A stretch of 64,000 bases of DNA from assembly GCA_025330725.1 (NCBI GenBank), contig JAIWND010000005.1, positions 1,178,001 to 1,242,000 of the forward strand. Reading direction: 5' to 3'. A program made the translations under genes and the position numbers. The stretch's first letter is position 1. Each line of letters starts with the position of its first letter. A model generated the notes under the pieces. It was given only the letters and a program-made list of their open reading frames with translations. It ran no database searches and was not told the origin of the DNA. This document shows positions 50,106-62,456 of this stretch, piece by piece. Source of the DNA: Chlamydoabsidia padenii. Taxonomy: Eukaryota > Mucoromycota > Mucoromycetes > Mucorales > Cunninghamellaceae.

Positions 50106-51198
50106 ATGTTTGGTGGGCTATCAAGGTAATTTATGCCAGTTTAAGTATAAATGCATACGTGTATATGTATATGTAACAGATTATATATTGTATTAGGGCA
50201 TCCTCTGTGAACAAGGCGACATCACAAACAAGATGTCAAAAATGCTTAGAATATGGTCACTGGGTAAACAACAAAAACAACAAGTGACTCAAGCCATATT
50301 AACACTGTTTCTATTTGATCATCCAATTCTATATAGACTTATGAATGTAAAGGTAGCCGTACTTATCACTCTCGACCCACTCGTACCCAGCAACTCACCA
50401 AACCAATCAAGCTCATGAAACCCGACATTCCTGATGAACTACAAAGCCGAAAAGGACTTGCTGATATGATTTTGGCAAAGAAGAAAAAAGAACAACGTGC
50501 AAAGAAACAAAGGTAAAGCATAAAAACAAAACGACATTACAAAATAGAGAAAGATCATGTTTATTAACTTGTGTATGTTTTTAACTGGGTTTTGTTTGGT
50601 TAGACGTCGATCCTACTCCTCATCAAGTGGCTCTTCTTCTTCTTCTTCTTCCTCATCTGGATCTGACTCTGACTCTGATTCTGGATCATCAAGATCCTCT
50701 TACAGCTCGGACAGTGGAAGCAGTGTCAGCGGAAGCAGCACCAGCGGGTCATCTGATAGCGACAGTGGATCTGATAGCGACAGTGGATCTAATAGCGACA
50801 GTGGATCTAATAGCGACAACAGCACCGATACAAGGGATCGCCGCCGCCGACGACGACGACTCTCCTCTCTTGAACCAAGATCCATATCACCAAAACCATC
50901 ATCATCTACTCGTCGTCGTAATGCATCTAGATCACGAAGCCCTGTAGGATCAGTCGATCATCAGCGTCGCCGTCGTCATCGGTCTTCCTCACCTAGTACA
51001 AGTCCCCCTCGCCAGCGCCGTCGTCGCCATTCCATCAGTCGATCTCCTGATCGTGGTCGTAGATCACCAAGCTTTAGCCGTAGCCGTAGCCGTAGCCGTA
51101 GCCGTAGCCGTAGCCGTAGCCGTAGCCGTAGCCGTAGCCGTAGCCGTAGCCGTAGCCGTAGTTATAGTAGATCTCATTCCCCGGAACGTCGTAGATAG
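50106..51198 (+). CDS. ZCCHC10-like zinc-knuckle protein with an RS-rich tail
   Basis: Four exons join in frame: 50106-50125, 50197-50263, 50337-50512 and 50604-51198, giving 285 residues. Near the N-terminus, TRCQKCLEYGHWTYECKG forms a single CCHC zinc knuckle (C20, C23, H28, C33), followed by SRTYHSRPTRTQQL, the same arrangement as animal ZCCHC10. A basic helix (AKKKKEQRAKKQR) leads into a Ser/Asp-rich acidic part and then an Arg/Ser domain of many SR dipeptides ending HSPERRR. A role in pre-mRNA or nuclear RNA handling is inferred from the knuckle and RS composition. Part of the RS domain is encoded by a perfect hexanucleotide array. Confidence 0.8.
51076..51161 (+). repeat. (AGCCGT)n coding hexanucleotide array
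   Basis: About 14 perfect units encode consecutive Ser-Arg dipeptides of the zinc-knuckle protein. Every unit uses the same AGC and CGT codons, unlike the surrounding RS region, which mixes codons. Confidence 0.9.
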
Positions 51199-51551
51199 TC
51201 TCTCCCTTCCTTTCAAAATATGATCCTTTGTTTTGTAGATACTTTATAGGTAGTTCATATATATATATATTTAACTTGATTTTACAAATTATGCACACAA
51301 TAAACATGAAGGATTATAATGGTACTAATTGTTGAATGATCCATTTTAATCTTGAACATCAATTGAAACACGCCGTCTTTATCATAATGTGTGTGTTTTG
51401 GCACTTGAGTGAGGAACATGCAGCCCAGTGTCCTCATTCGACTTGATAATGAAATTAAAGCGGCGTTGGAATAATTTGTCCAAGTTGAAAGGTTTTGGAT
51501 TTTTTTTTTTCTTGTTGCTCTTCCTTTCATTTGAACAATTCTAATTCATTG
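51199..51551. other. Tandem spacer between the RS protein and SKI3
   Basis: 3' flank of one gene and promoter of the next, AT-rich, with an AAAGCGGCGTTGG stretch near 51457. Nothing else is seen. Confidence 0.5.
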
Positions 51552-54500
51552 ATGAACAACTCTAAAGCTAACCTGAAAGCGGCCAGGGAAGCTATTGGTA
51601 AAAAGGACTTTGAAGAAGCCATCAAGTGCTGCAATCGTATTACTTTATGGGACTCTGGAAACTACAACGCGTAAGTGATAATTAACTACTTTGATTCCAC
51701 TCTTACTTAATCTTGTCCTTCTCTTTTGTAATAATAGTTATGTGTTTTTGGGTGTTGCTTATGCTGGACTGAACAATGGTGAAGAATCAGTAAAGGCTTA
51801 TAAACATGCTATTGAAATCAACCCTGATTCACTTTTGGCGTGGCAAGGTTTACTTTCCTTTTATGAAAAACAAGACAATCATGAAAAGGTCCTTGGTATA
51901 ATCGATAAACTCTTATCTTCTCTAGTGTTAAGGTATATATAATAAGAGTTGTAATATAATATCCTGTCTTGTGGTCTTACTTTGGGAATACATTACTCAC
52001 CATTTTTACTTTTCTCTGCAGTAATGATAACAATCGCGTGGCAGAATACCTCAACAAGAAGCTGGACATTTACGAAAACAAACAACCTAACGAGGAAAAG
52101 TTTATAGAAACACTCAAGCTGTTTCTGCCTGGTAGTATCTATTACGACATCATCAAGGACTCCAAAGACTTGCCTTCTACGACAAAGATCTACACCCACT
52201 TGGTCGCCATTACAGAACGCAACGACGCCAAAACTATTGACTCACTTTGCAAGAGCCGTCGACTTCGTGCCAATACCTCATCCAACACCACAGCAACAAG
52301 TTTACTTTTACAGGTCGAGGCCGAAGTTTATAGAAATTCGAATATTTGTAAATACTATGAAGCCTTACTCCAGCAAGCGGACACTGATGACTCGGTCGAT
52401 GTTCAAGCGATTCAAATCAAACTACTAGAACTTTACCGTAAACAATTGCCTGCTTTGCCTAGTAAATCCAAGGTAAATTGAAAATAATGGTGGTGTGTAA
52501 TGCCAATGTACTTACTTTTCTTTTTCCTACAATATATAGGCGTGTGGTAAAATCTCTCAATTGGTACATACTTTGGTGGGCCAAGAAGTCGACAACTCTC
52601 TGCCATATGAAATATCAATCGAATTTACAGATGTGGAAAGCTTTGGTAATGGATGGCAATAATGATGACTCGTGGTCATAAACTAATGGCTTTTGTTTTG
52701 TAATAGATGATTATAATCAAGAATTACTGGACATTATGGTGAATCGATTCCCCTCTAACGGGGTTTCCAAGATCATTCAAGGATACAGGAAATATAAAGA
52801 AGGCCAACTAGATGATTCTTTTGATCTCTTTGGGGTAAGTATAAAATGAATAATCACAATCGACTTTGGACTGTATATATTAACCATTTTCAATATTATT
52901 ACTTTTTTTGGGGGGGGGGTTAAATAGGACGGTTTGGAACTTTGTCCTCTTGCCTTATGTGGATATCTTTGTCTCAGCTGGATCTACTATAACTCGCATG
53001 AATATGAAACTGGTTTGGAATATGCCACCCGTGGTCATGAACTAGTCTTAGCCTTTGCCAAGGACGCCGGACAACCGATGAACAAGTAAGTGAAATCAAA
53101 AGAATCACTATTGTATTGAATGACAGGTATCTGTTTATTAATGTATTGTTGTTATTTTATATGTATATAGGATGCTACTATCGATGGAATTATGCAAAGC
53201 TCATTGTTATAGACAACTAGATTCAAAGTATCATTCTGACGCATTGGCAATCTACAAGCGGATCCTGGCAACTTCCCCGGACAACATTGGTGCGCTAGAG
53301 GTAATTTGGTAACATTAAAGATGTCTTGGTCTAACTTTTTTTTTTTTTTTTGTACATTAAGGGTATGGGGATTATTTCATGTCAAGACAAGAACTACGAC
53401 GTATCACTAGCCCACTTTGAAAAAGTATTGGAACTGGATCACTCACAACACAAGGCTATGGCAGAAATTGGCTGGATCTATGCTCAAAAACAAGATTATG
53501 AAAAGGCTATTGAATACTTATCTCAAGCCATCGAAGCAACATCTGGTGAAACTATGGCTGATTACTACTACAAACTTGGAAGAGTTTACTGGATGATGGA
53601 AGGTAAAGTGGATGGAATCATATATACATACAAATCATTATTAACTCACTTTATTTGAAATAGGTCAATATCGTAGTGATACCGATTATGCATTCAAGTA
53701 CTTTATGTTGGCGGTCAAACGGGATCCTGAATTTGCTAATGGGTTTGCTTACTTGGGACACTACTATCGAGATATCCAAAACGATCATATGCGCGCCAAA
53801 AAATGCTATCAAAAGGCGTTTTTACTAAACCCTTGTGATGTGGAAACCGCTCAACACCTCAGCGATTATTATATTGCCCATGGCGAAGATACCCAAGCAC
53901 GGGATGTATTCAAGCAGGTGACGAATGTTAGCCCTAAAACCAGTTGGGCTTGGCGGCGTTCGGGCTATGCAAACATGGTAAGCATATAATTCAAATCATA
54001 CAAATGATTTAACCCTTTAATCTTTTTATATCGGTAGGCATCTAATAAATATGAAGAGTCCATCAACTGTTTCCAGAAGGCTCTCCGTAATGATACAAGT
54101 AACACCCGCTGCTGGGAAGGACTTGGTGAAGCATATGCACACGAGGGGCGTTATGTGGCCGCACTAAAGGCATTTGAAAGGGCGACAACATTGGATCCAA
54201 CATCAATCAACGGTAATCACCAGAAAGCGCTTGTTAAACTCAAAGTGGGGATGCTAAACTCGGCACTGGACGAATTCAAGACAACATTGGAATTGGCTCA
54301 AAAACAAGGCAAGGGACTGTATATACCATCTTTGAAGGGTCTTGCCGATACCTACTTGGAATGCGTCAAGGAAGATTTCCAACAAGGCTTCTTTGGACGC
54401 TCGATGGCGGGGTGTGGCAAGTTAATCAAGACATGCTTACAGGGCCTACAAGAGGACCCATCGATTCTTGGTTTTTGGAAACTTATTGGTGATGCCTGTT

Positions 54501-56672
54501 GCTTTTATCGGTTGATGCCAAGCTTCCTCCATTTATGCGCCTATGAAGATCTCCAGGTGTTGATGAACTCGTACGCTCTCAAGGCCCATGAAACTCTAGG
54601 ATTCTCCGACGACCACTGCTCTCAATTGGTATCCGAATTCTGCCAACTTGATGTCTCTCATGAAGAATTCTATTTACCTCCTCAGGCGTCATTGGATGTG
54701 ATGCTGGCATGTGCATCCTTTGCTTACAAACAAGTGATTGTCCTTTGCCGTAATCATCATACTATATCTCCGGCGTTTTGGCATGATCTTGCTTTGGTGT
54801 ATCATTGGATGGGGGAAAACAACTTGGATCATCAAGAATCCTGTACAACTGTAGCCATAAAGTGTATACAAGTAGCTCTGACTCTGGAATCTTCTCATTA
54901 TACCTATTGGAATGCTTTGGGGGTTTTTGCCATGAAGAAGTCACCGAAGATCAGTCAGTATGCATTTGTCAAGGCCATGGAATATAACAACACGGTAAGG
55001 AAAAAAAAAAAAAAGAGGGGGTGAATCTCTATAATGACATATTAATTTGTCTTTTGCTGTTATTGTTGTAGACTGCAGTGCCATGGACTAACTATGGATT
55101 CTTATGCTTATCATTGAAAGACTACGAATTGGCAAATCAAGCATTTGAAACAGCGCATGCTCTGGACCCTGAATGGATTAGTGCGTGGGTTGGTGAAGCT
55201 TATGTTGCGTCAATGTGGGGGACAGATGCTACAGCTATCTTCCAGCATGCATTTGAAGCAAGTAATGGATCTGCGGTAAGATTTGATATCGTCTTAGAAG
55301 GACATATGTGGGTATGGTCGAAATGATGCTAATACACTTTTTTTTTTCCCTGAATAGCTCGAAGCTAGTTATGGATACGCGAATTCAGTCTATCACCAGC
55401 TATCGACACAGCAACAATCTTATGGAAAAGCGGATAATGCGATCGTGGTTGCACCAGCATTTGCACTACAAAAACTAACTGAACAAAAGCAGAATGATTC
55501 TCTATCATTGAATCTACTTGGGCTACTATCAGAACGACAAGGACAATATCAACGGGCAGCCGAAGCATTCGCTGGTGCCATCTTGGCTTTGGAAGCAAAG
55601 ACAGAACAGCAAAACAATGAAACCGATGTCGAAACAATATACAGATTTGCTCAACTCCATGCAAACTTGGGACGTATGCTTTGTGCTACTGGTGACTTCA
55701 ATGGTGCTATACAAAACTATCAAGTGGCACTTCAACAAGAAAATATGTCAAGTCGTGTGTATTGTCTTTTGGGTGCTGGGATCTCTCACTACTTTTTGGA
55801 TCAATTGGAAGACGCGCTGCAAATGTTTGAATTGGCTTTGAACGAAACAACATCGAATATTGAATTGCGACAAGATGTGGTGGTCCTTCTCAGCAAAGTA
55901 TTATGGGCTCTTGGTGGTGATGAACAGCGTGCTGTTGCTAAAGATCAACTGCTTGGCTGGTAAGTACATGATATCGGAACAGGGGCTTAGACTGTATGAT
56001 AACTAATGACTTCTGTTTATAGTATCTCAGATTCACCTCACTATCTGCCTGCCATCTTCTCTTTATGTGTTATGGGTATACTAGAGAAGGATACAACACT
56101 AACGGTTGCTGCCTTGGATGAACTGACGAAACTACCAGCTGATGTTGCTTGTAAGAACAAACTTTAAATCAGCCTTACTTGAAACACTAATCTTATTTTA
56201 TTTTTTTACCATAGACGATGCCGATAAAGAACAATGGATATCCTGGGTTATCTCCCGCTATTACAAACTACAGGTAAATCAAAACGAAAATAACTTTTTT
56301 ACAGTATGCTGACTTTGTCTCCTCCCCACTTTTTTTTTTTCTTCTTCCTTGTGATGATAGGGTGATAATCAAAAGTCTTTACAAACATTGATAAAAAACG
56401 TGCATCAGTTACCTTGGCTTGCATCTCTTTGGAGTCGACTGGGATCCGAAACTGTAAAGGACGAGGACAATAAGGACAAGGATACGTTGACATCAATCGC
56501 ACTTGTAATGAACCATCAACAACAATCAACAGCCGATCAACAAGCAGAAGCCTTTGAAAATGCGGCTTTAACCAGTCAATCGAAACACCAAGCACAACAG
56601 GCGATATTTACAGCACCTTGGCGATTACAAGCATGGCAAACTCTGGCTCACACAAGCGGGATCGACAATTGA
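51552..56672 (+). CDS. SKI3: Superkiller protein 3 (TPR scaffold of the Ski complex)
   Basis: Scaffold of the Ski2-Ski3-Ski8 complex that feeds mRNA to the cytoplasmic exosome. Fifteen exons join in frame: 51552-51670, 51738-51932, 52022-52472, 52540-52645, 52707-52834, 52928-53085, 53171-53300, 53362-53602, 53664-53977, 54038-54994, 55072-55275, 55358-55959, 56023-56150, 56215-56273 and 56361-56672, giving 1367 residues (yeast Ski3 1432). TPR units run the whole length, for example AYKHAIEINPDSLLAWQGL near the N-terminus, HFEKVLELDHSQHKAMAEIGWIYA, AFKYFMLAVKRDPEFANGFAYLGHYY, and AALKAFERATTLDPTSINGN in the middle. The C-terminal part, with LLGLLSERQGQYQRAAEAFAGAI, matches the Ski2/Ski8-binding end. 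The family is recognised from length and TPR layout. Confidence 0.88.
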
Positions 56673-57054
56673 TTGGGACACAAGCAACTTTCTTTTTTTG
56701 GGACTTGCGCCACTTTTAATTTAATTGGGGGGTAATGCGACAACATAGCCCTTTGGTACTTTGGTTTAGTATAGCTTCTTTTTTCTGTTTTTCTGTTTTT
56801 ACTCGACAATTGTATAGAATAGTTTTATAAATAATAAAAACTTGGTGATTAATAAAGATGTTTTCTCTCTCATTGTTGTCTGATGAAGTTGGTATTGATG
56901 TCGTGCAAAATTGGGGAACGAGTGACATGGACTAATTAGGATTATCCGACGCCGCGCCACAATTGCAAAAACCTGGATCAAAACGACATCTGCTTCTTTG
57001 ATTTCCACCTTCTTCTTCTTCTTCTTCTTCTTGTCTTATCAATCATCATTTATC
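56673..57054. other. Tandem spacer
   Basis: 3' flank of SKI3 and leader of the next gene, with a (CTT)n run near 57009-57032 just before the ATG and a GC-rich GACGCCGCGCC near 56948. No RNA gene is seen. Confidence 0.5.
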
Positions 57055-57891
57055 ATGTCACCCAGGGGAAGAGGCGGAGGAACTATTACCATTGGAGGTG
57101 GTGATGACAGCGGCAGTAGCGTCGATCCCGGTACCTTAAGCAACTACTTTACTTATGCAACACTTGGTGTCTACGGGCTCTACTTTATATATATCCTCAT
57201 GGTCATCCTTGCCCAGAAATCCCACTTTCCCTATCTCTATCTTTATGCCATCATCTCCTGTGGGTTGCTCTCCAGTGTTTTACAAGTCGTCTCTCTCGTC
57301 ACTGTAGGATCAGGCGGTCCATGTAGTTCAGCCTCCGCGGTGTATTTCAATCTAATGCTGTTCCTGATTTGGCTGTTTTTATTCGAACCTTCTCGGCGGA
57401 TTCAACTCCGACACTCTCCGCTGGTCAGTCCCTGGAAGATCAGCCAGTATACTTCATCGGCAGTTGGTATCATTGTGCTGTGTGGGTATGGATGGGCCAT
57501 TCTACTATTTGTGTTGAGCATTGTCTATGCCATCATCCCTTATTATGTGGAACCTACAAGTTATGTGGGACTCGGGTACTTTTTGGTCTACTCGCCTTGG
57601 CTGTTTGTGCTGATGTGGTTCTATTTGGCGGCTGTTCATTGGCAGCACATTGGTGATAAACGGTCTTATGGCATCTATGCCTTTTTTGCTTTCTGCATTC
57701 AAGTGGGGGTGACATTGACCAACTCACCCGGAGTGTTTGTTTATACGGGTATCAATAGTTTATTTGCACCTGTCATTGTAGGCTTTGTGATGATCGCATG
57801 CTGTCATTTCATTGCCCTCTATTTTGCTGTAACTAAGGCTGGTGAATGGGTCACAACCGCAAGATACGATTTTATCTCGAATCAAAAATAG
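57055..57891 (+). CDS. Seven-transmembrane protein of unknown function
   Basis: One uninterrupted exon encodes 278 residues from the ATG at 57055. After a Gly-rich N-terminus (RGRGGG, then IGGGDDSG) there are about seven hydrophobic segments starting near residue 30, with short basic loops (EPSRRIQLRHSPL between segments three and four). It lacks a signal peptide. I do not recognise the family; the layout (extracellular N-terminus, seven helices, short tail) could be a receptor-like or transporter-like fold, but no Lys of opsins or RTA1-type motif is seen. It is the only intronless gene of substantial size in this intron-rich window, and its codon use looks like that of its neighbours. Confidence 0.75.
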   Translation: MSPRGRGGGTITIGGGDDSGSSVDPGTLSNYFTYATLGVYGLYFIYILMVILAQKSHFPYLYLYAIISCGLLSSVLQVVSLVTVGSGGPCSSASAVYFNLMLFLIWLFLFEPSRRIQLRHSPLVSPWKISQYTSSAVGIIVLCGYGWAILLFVLSIVYAIIPYYVEPTSYVGLGYFLVYSPWLFVLMWFYLAAVHWQHIGDKRSYGIYAFFAFCIQVGVTLTNSPGVFVYTGINSLFAPVIVGFVMIACCHFIALYFAVTKAGEWVTTARYDFISNQK

Positions 57892-58524
57892 TTGTTACAA
57901 TAAATTGAAAATGGAAACTCATCATATGATTCTTCTTACCACGTTCATTCATGCATACTTTGAGTCGGTGGTCATGGGAACAGAGCAGTAGCTCACGGTG
58001 TTTCGTTGGGGGAAGAAGAAAAAGAAAAAAGCGCTTGAAACGCCGATTGAATCTTTTGCATGGACGCATGAGTTGATGATAATAGAGATTCATGTTCACT
58101 GTTCTGTCAAGTGAGAAAAGTCATTCTTTCTCATTCATATTTAGTAAATGAAAGAAAGTTTGAGATGATGTAGGGAAAATGAGTAAAGTCAAATCATGAT
58201 CGGAGCAGTGTATATTGATATATAGTATGGTAAAAAAGGGACGACTGTAATGTATGAGGTTTCAAGAAATCGTGGAAGGTAAACAATATATGCTTTTATG
58301 GATCGACTTTTATCCTTTTTGGATTAGGACCAGCTTTGAACCACTTACCCCTTTTCCACCATAGAATCAAGGGGTCACCCGATTATCATCCTATTTACAA
58401 CTCCGCTTTGTTCTCAAATGAATGGGATTGAAAGATTTTCAATTTCGCTCCTTCTTTCCCTTTTTCTTTCTTTCTTTCTTTTTTAATTGTTGCCACCATC
58501 AGTCTCTTTTTTATACCAATACAT
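57892..58524. other. Tandem spacer before the MFS-like gene
   Basis: AT-rich 3' flank and promoter region with a CTTT-rich leader near 58450-58490. Short frames are not convincing. Confidence 0.5.
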
Positions 58525-60854
58525 ATGCTCTTCTGGCCAAAATTTTTAACCATAGCTCATGGGGTAGCGACAAGTGTACATGTATTCCTTCCATTATACT
58601 TCTTCCATTTACTTCACTTCTCATATTATCAAATAGCAATCTTACTAGCCATTGCACTAACAACACGAATAGTAGGTAGTGGATTCTGGACTGCATGGGT
58701 GGATCAACGGGAACCGATGCTACATGGTGTTTTGACAAGTCTGTTGACAGCTCTGGGTGCGGCAAGTTTGGTACTGGTTTTATCCATTCCGCCTGATACT
58801 TGGCTCTCTTGGCCTGCTGGTATTCTTTGTATGATACTGGACGGGTGGTTTTTCCAACCTCTTGGATGTCTAATTGATAGTGCTATTATCAAAATACTTG
58901 GTGACTATAAACTATTATTTGGTAAGAACATAATTTAGAGTTTATCCCTCTCGTTGGGATTCGAAAAGGGGAAACAACAAGAAGGAGGAGGGGGAAAGAA
59001 GATTCTTTTAAGGGATATACTAACTTACTTTTTTTTCTCTCTCTCTCTCTCTTTACTTTCTTCTTATGTAGAATCTGAACGACGATGGGGAAAACTCAGT
59101 TTGGGTGTTACGGCTTTGGGGATCGGATGCTTTTTGGATGACGATCATGACTTTGACACTCTGATGGGAACAGTGGTGATTGGTTGTGCCGCCCTGTTTT
59201 TACTATCACTCTCGACAACAGTACAACCCGCTGACCCCCTTTTACTTGGATTACCATCATCCTCATTATCCGAAGAAGAACGATCTATGGAAACATCACC
59301 TTTAATGTTATCGAAATCGTCTTTATTACCTCATTATCTTTATGGGGATCATCCGGCATTGCCACCACATCCTCATCAGCAGGTACAACGACAATCTATT
59401 CATCATCATTATCACCATTATCATCATCACTATCACCACCAAAACAATTCTCCTCCTTTGTCGTCAAACAACTGCAAACGAAGTAATAGTCAGGATCACC
59501 ATCAATATCAAGAAACTATCGACGGAAACAACTACAAGGCGACAACAAGAAAAGCAACAGTACCAAGACCATCTTTGGATTCAACCTCGTCACCCAGTTA
59601 TTACTATCACTACTCCACTTACAAACCTTACAGTCTTTTTGGTGACCATTTATCTCATATATCGGAGGAGGATGCCAGTATGTTACAGCGAATACCATCA
59701 ACACCACCACGTGCACCCAGTCTTAGCTCGATCAAGACGAAGAACAGCCTCAATCATTTATTGGACAATAGCACCTTCCAGTTTACAGCTATGCCACCAT
59801 CACCACCTACACCATTACCGTCTCAACTCTCTGATGCGGGCTTACACTCTGCCATACACACCGTATCAATCGAATCACAGCAATCTCCACAATCACCCAT
59901 TCCTTCATCATTATCACCACAACATCACATGACTCGAGGTAATGACGATGATGGAATATACTTTCACAGTAAAGGCGACAGTCCAACAACATCCAATACC
60001 ATTACAGTGACATCATCTTTGATGGATACATCATTTAAATCCATGGCATTGGCATTGCTTCCCTTTCCACCCGGCGATATTCCGATGATTGTCCTGATCA
60101 CCTTATTCCCTCGATTACGACCTGATTCTTTCCGCCCACAGCAGCAATCACCACCACCTTCAGCAGCAATGGCGGATCTTGAATATTGTGGTGGACGGGA
60201 TAAAAGCAACGACGAGGACGACGAACAACAATCCTATCATATCGCGATCATGGTCAGTTGTTTTATGTTGGGACTGATATATGCATTAATGGTATTATGG
60301 GCCCCATTGATCTACTGTGATTACTTTGGTCTGCCTATGCACACGATTGGGTTGATCATCTTAGCTGGCTGTCTATCTGATATTATGGTCACTCATAGTG
60401 CTCCTTTAGCATTGGAACATCTCTCACTACGAAATTCGGTCCTGTTAGCTCACTTGGTCCTGATGATATCTATTTTTGCTTATGCTTGGATCCCTTCTGG
60501 TCAACAACAATGGTGGTCTCTGATTGGACTTTTCATACTACACATTATGCAAAGTAAGTGAAATGAATCCGAATGAAACCATTGACCAACTCTTTTTTGG
60601 GAAATATAGGTAGTAGTATTCTTATGATCTGGTTATTGGCTTCTTATCAAGTAGATTTACTTTTCCTTCCTCATTGTCAAGATCGGATGATGTTACGGGG
60701 CAAAATGTCAGCATTGTATAGTAGCGCTGGTCCTGCCATTGGTAGCCTGGCTCTAGGTTGGTTGGTCACTTTGGAATGGTCAATACCGTCGATTTATCTC
60801 TTTACCCTACTCTTGATACCCCCAAGTGCTTCATTGACTTTGGCTTGGTCATAA
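58525..60854 (+). CDS. MFS-like (MFSD6/LacY-like) membrane protein with a large central insert
   Basis: Three exons join in frame: 58525-58921, 59072-60553 and 60610-60854, giving 707 residues. The N-terminal membrane part (MLFWPKFLTIAHGVATS..FLPLYF, then ALTTRIVGSGFWTAWVDQR) matches the MFS_1-like/MFSD6 group, in which a first helix with FLPLY and a G.W.D loop are typical. A cytosolic insert of roughly 335 residues (about 185-520), rich in Ser, Pro, His and Gln, with a His-dominated stretch of about 25 residues, separates it from the C-terminal membrane half (from about 520), which ends with SALYSSAGPAIGSLALGWLV. The substrate is unknown. Intron 1 is CT-rich. The His-rich stretch could bind metal, but this is inference. 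Confidence 0.75.
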
Positions 60855-61203
60855 CGTCCCTACCCCATCTTAGTCTAGTCTTCTGTTGTTGTATGTACAT
60901 ATTATTAATTATAAATCATTATCATTTGTTTGTTTTTTTAAAGGGGTTGTCTATGTTTGTATTTGGGGTATATTAAATAGTGTCTACTAACATCATTGGT
61001 TAAAAACCTATCATCTTCAATGCATGAAAGTAAACAAATGTCCCTGTTTTTTTTAATTAATGTCAACAAAAGACCATCCCCCACACCTACATTACAAGTC
61101 AATACCAACATGATAAAAAACGATCGATCCATTTTATTTTTAATTGTTATATAGTAAAAAAGATAATCAAATAAGCAAAGTCATGTATAAATGTAATATG
61201 TAT
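60855..61203. other. Convergent 3' spacer before eS10
   Basis: AT-rich 3' flanks of two convergent genes. Nothing else is seen. Confidence 0.6.
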
Positions 61204-61991
61204 TTATTCGCTACGACCACGTCCTATAGTAGTATCATATATAGACGAGTTAGTCACATGATTACAAACCAGATCAATCTATTCACTTACCGAATCCACC
61301 ACGGAATTCAGGCTTGAAGTCACCAGTGGCACCTTCCTTGCGGCGGTAATCATCACGGTCAGCACGAGGACCACGACCACCTTCACGACCTTCACCGACT
61401 ATATGTATATATAAAAGGGATCAGTACAATACCTAAAAAGAGAGGGATAAAAGGGAAGGACGGAGTAATTTCGACTTACAAGCACGACGAGGAGCAGCAG
61501 GACGGGCAGCCTTCTTCAAGGTAGCAGGCACAATTTCGGTAGGCAAGTTAAGGACTAAAAAAGAAAAAGAAAAAACGGGAGGGGGTAAGATATCAGGTTA
61601 GCAATTCCGCATAAAACATAGACATTATATTTGTTGATACTTACATTCACGGAGATAGTCAATGCCTTCATCGGTGAGAGTGTAATAATAGTATTGCCAC
61701 GAGAATTGGGTCTTGACTAAACCTTTGGAGGTCAAAGATTGCATGGACTTGATCACTTCCAAGTTGGGAACATCAATTTCAGGATGCTTGGGGAGGTTGA
61801 AGTCCTTGGCGGCAACCAAAGCACCATCTATCAAAAAAAAAAAAAAAAAAAAAAAAAAAGAAGAAGAAAGAGGGGGGATAAGTATCATATAGTATTTCCT
61901 TGGTTAAAAAGGGGGGAGTCTTTTTCATTACTGACTTACCCTTGAAGAGAGTTTCGTAAATAGCCTTGCGGTTTTCCTTGGAAATAAGCAT
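61204..61991 (-). CDS. RPS10: 40S ribosomal protein eS10
   Basis: Component of the small ribosomal subunit near the beak. Five exons join in frame: 61940-61991, 61645-61827, 61480-61554, 61291-61398 and 61204-61223, giving 145 residues. It begins [44 protein letters not shown] (given here only as the recognised start region [13 protein letters not shown] and its continuation with [13 protein letters not shown]), includes [20 protein letters not shown] and [16 protein letters not shown], then a basic Ala/Arg region and a Gly/Arg-rich tail ([17 protein letters not shown]). The second intron boundary is preceded by a 28-base poly(A) run on the + strand (61832-61859). The identification is secure. 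Confidence 0.96.
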
Positions 61992-62456
61992 GATTTCTAA
62001 AGATAATAAAAACAAGCACGTCAGTCAAATATCATTTATAATGTCGGTAGAGTAGTTGGTTGCTGTGAACGGAGTCGATTCATTCGTATCAAGTGGCTGT
62101 CATTAAACGTACATTATACCGGTTTGGTCCTAAATATAACAAAAAAAAAAAAAAGATGCAAAAGGTAAGTCTACAGAGAATATATGAATGAGGATGGTGA
62201 AGTGACATGAAGATGGATGTTGTATGGATGGATGGATGGATGGATGGATGGATGGATGTGGGAGATGTTTATGGGTGTTATGGGTGTATGGATTTTTTAC
62301 CGATGCGGGAAAGAGGAGGATCAATTAGAACAGTGCCTCGAATTTCTTAAATCTTAGACTCCAGCCGGACGGTGTTTCAAATGTTTTTTTTTCCCCCTAC
62401 AAAGTGACAAAGTGTCAAAAAAAAAAAAAGTTTACCTTCTCTTTTGCTTCAGAATT
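61992..62456. promoter_or_regulatory. Divergent spacer between eS10 and the rhodanese protein
   Basis: This contains a (GGAT)n microsatellite at 62224-62258, a poly(A) run near 62140 and a T/C tract near 62384. Part may be a 5'-UTR intron of eS10 (a GTAAG-like donor lies near 62164 on the + strand only, so this is unsupported). No gene is seen. Confidence 0.45.
62224..62258. repeat. (GGAT)n microsatellite
   Basis: About nine tetranucleotide units in the spacer between eS10 and the rhodanese protein gene. Confidence 0.9.
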
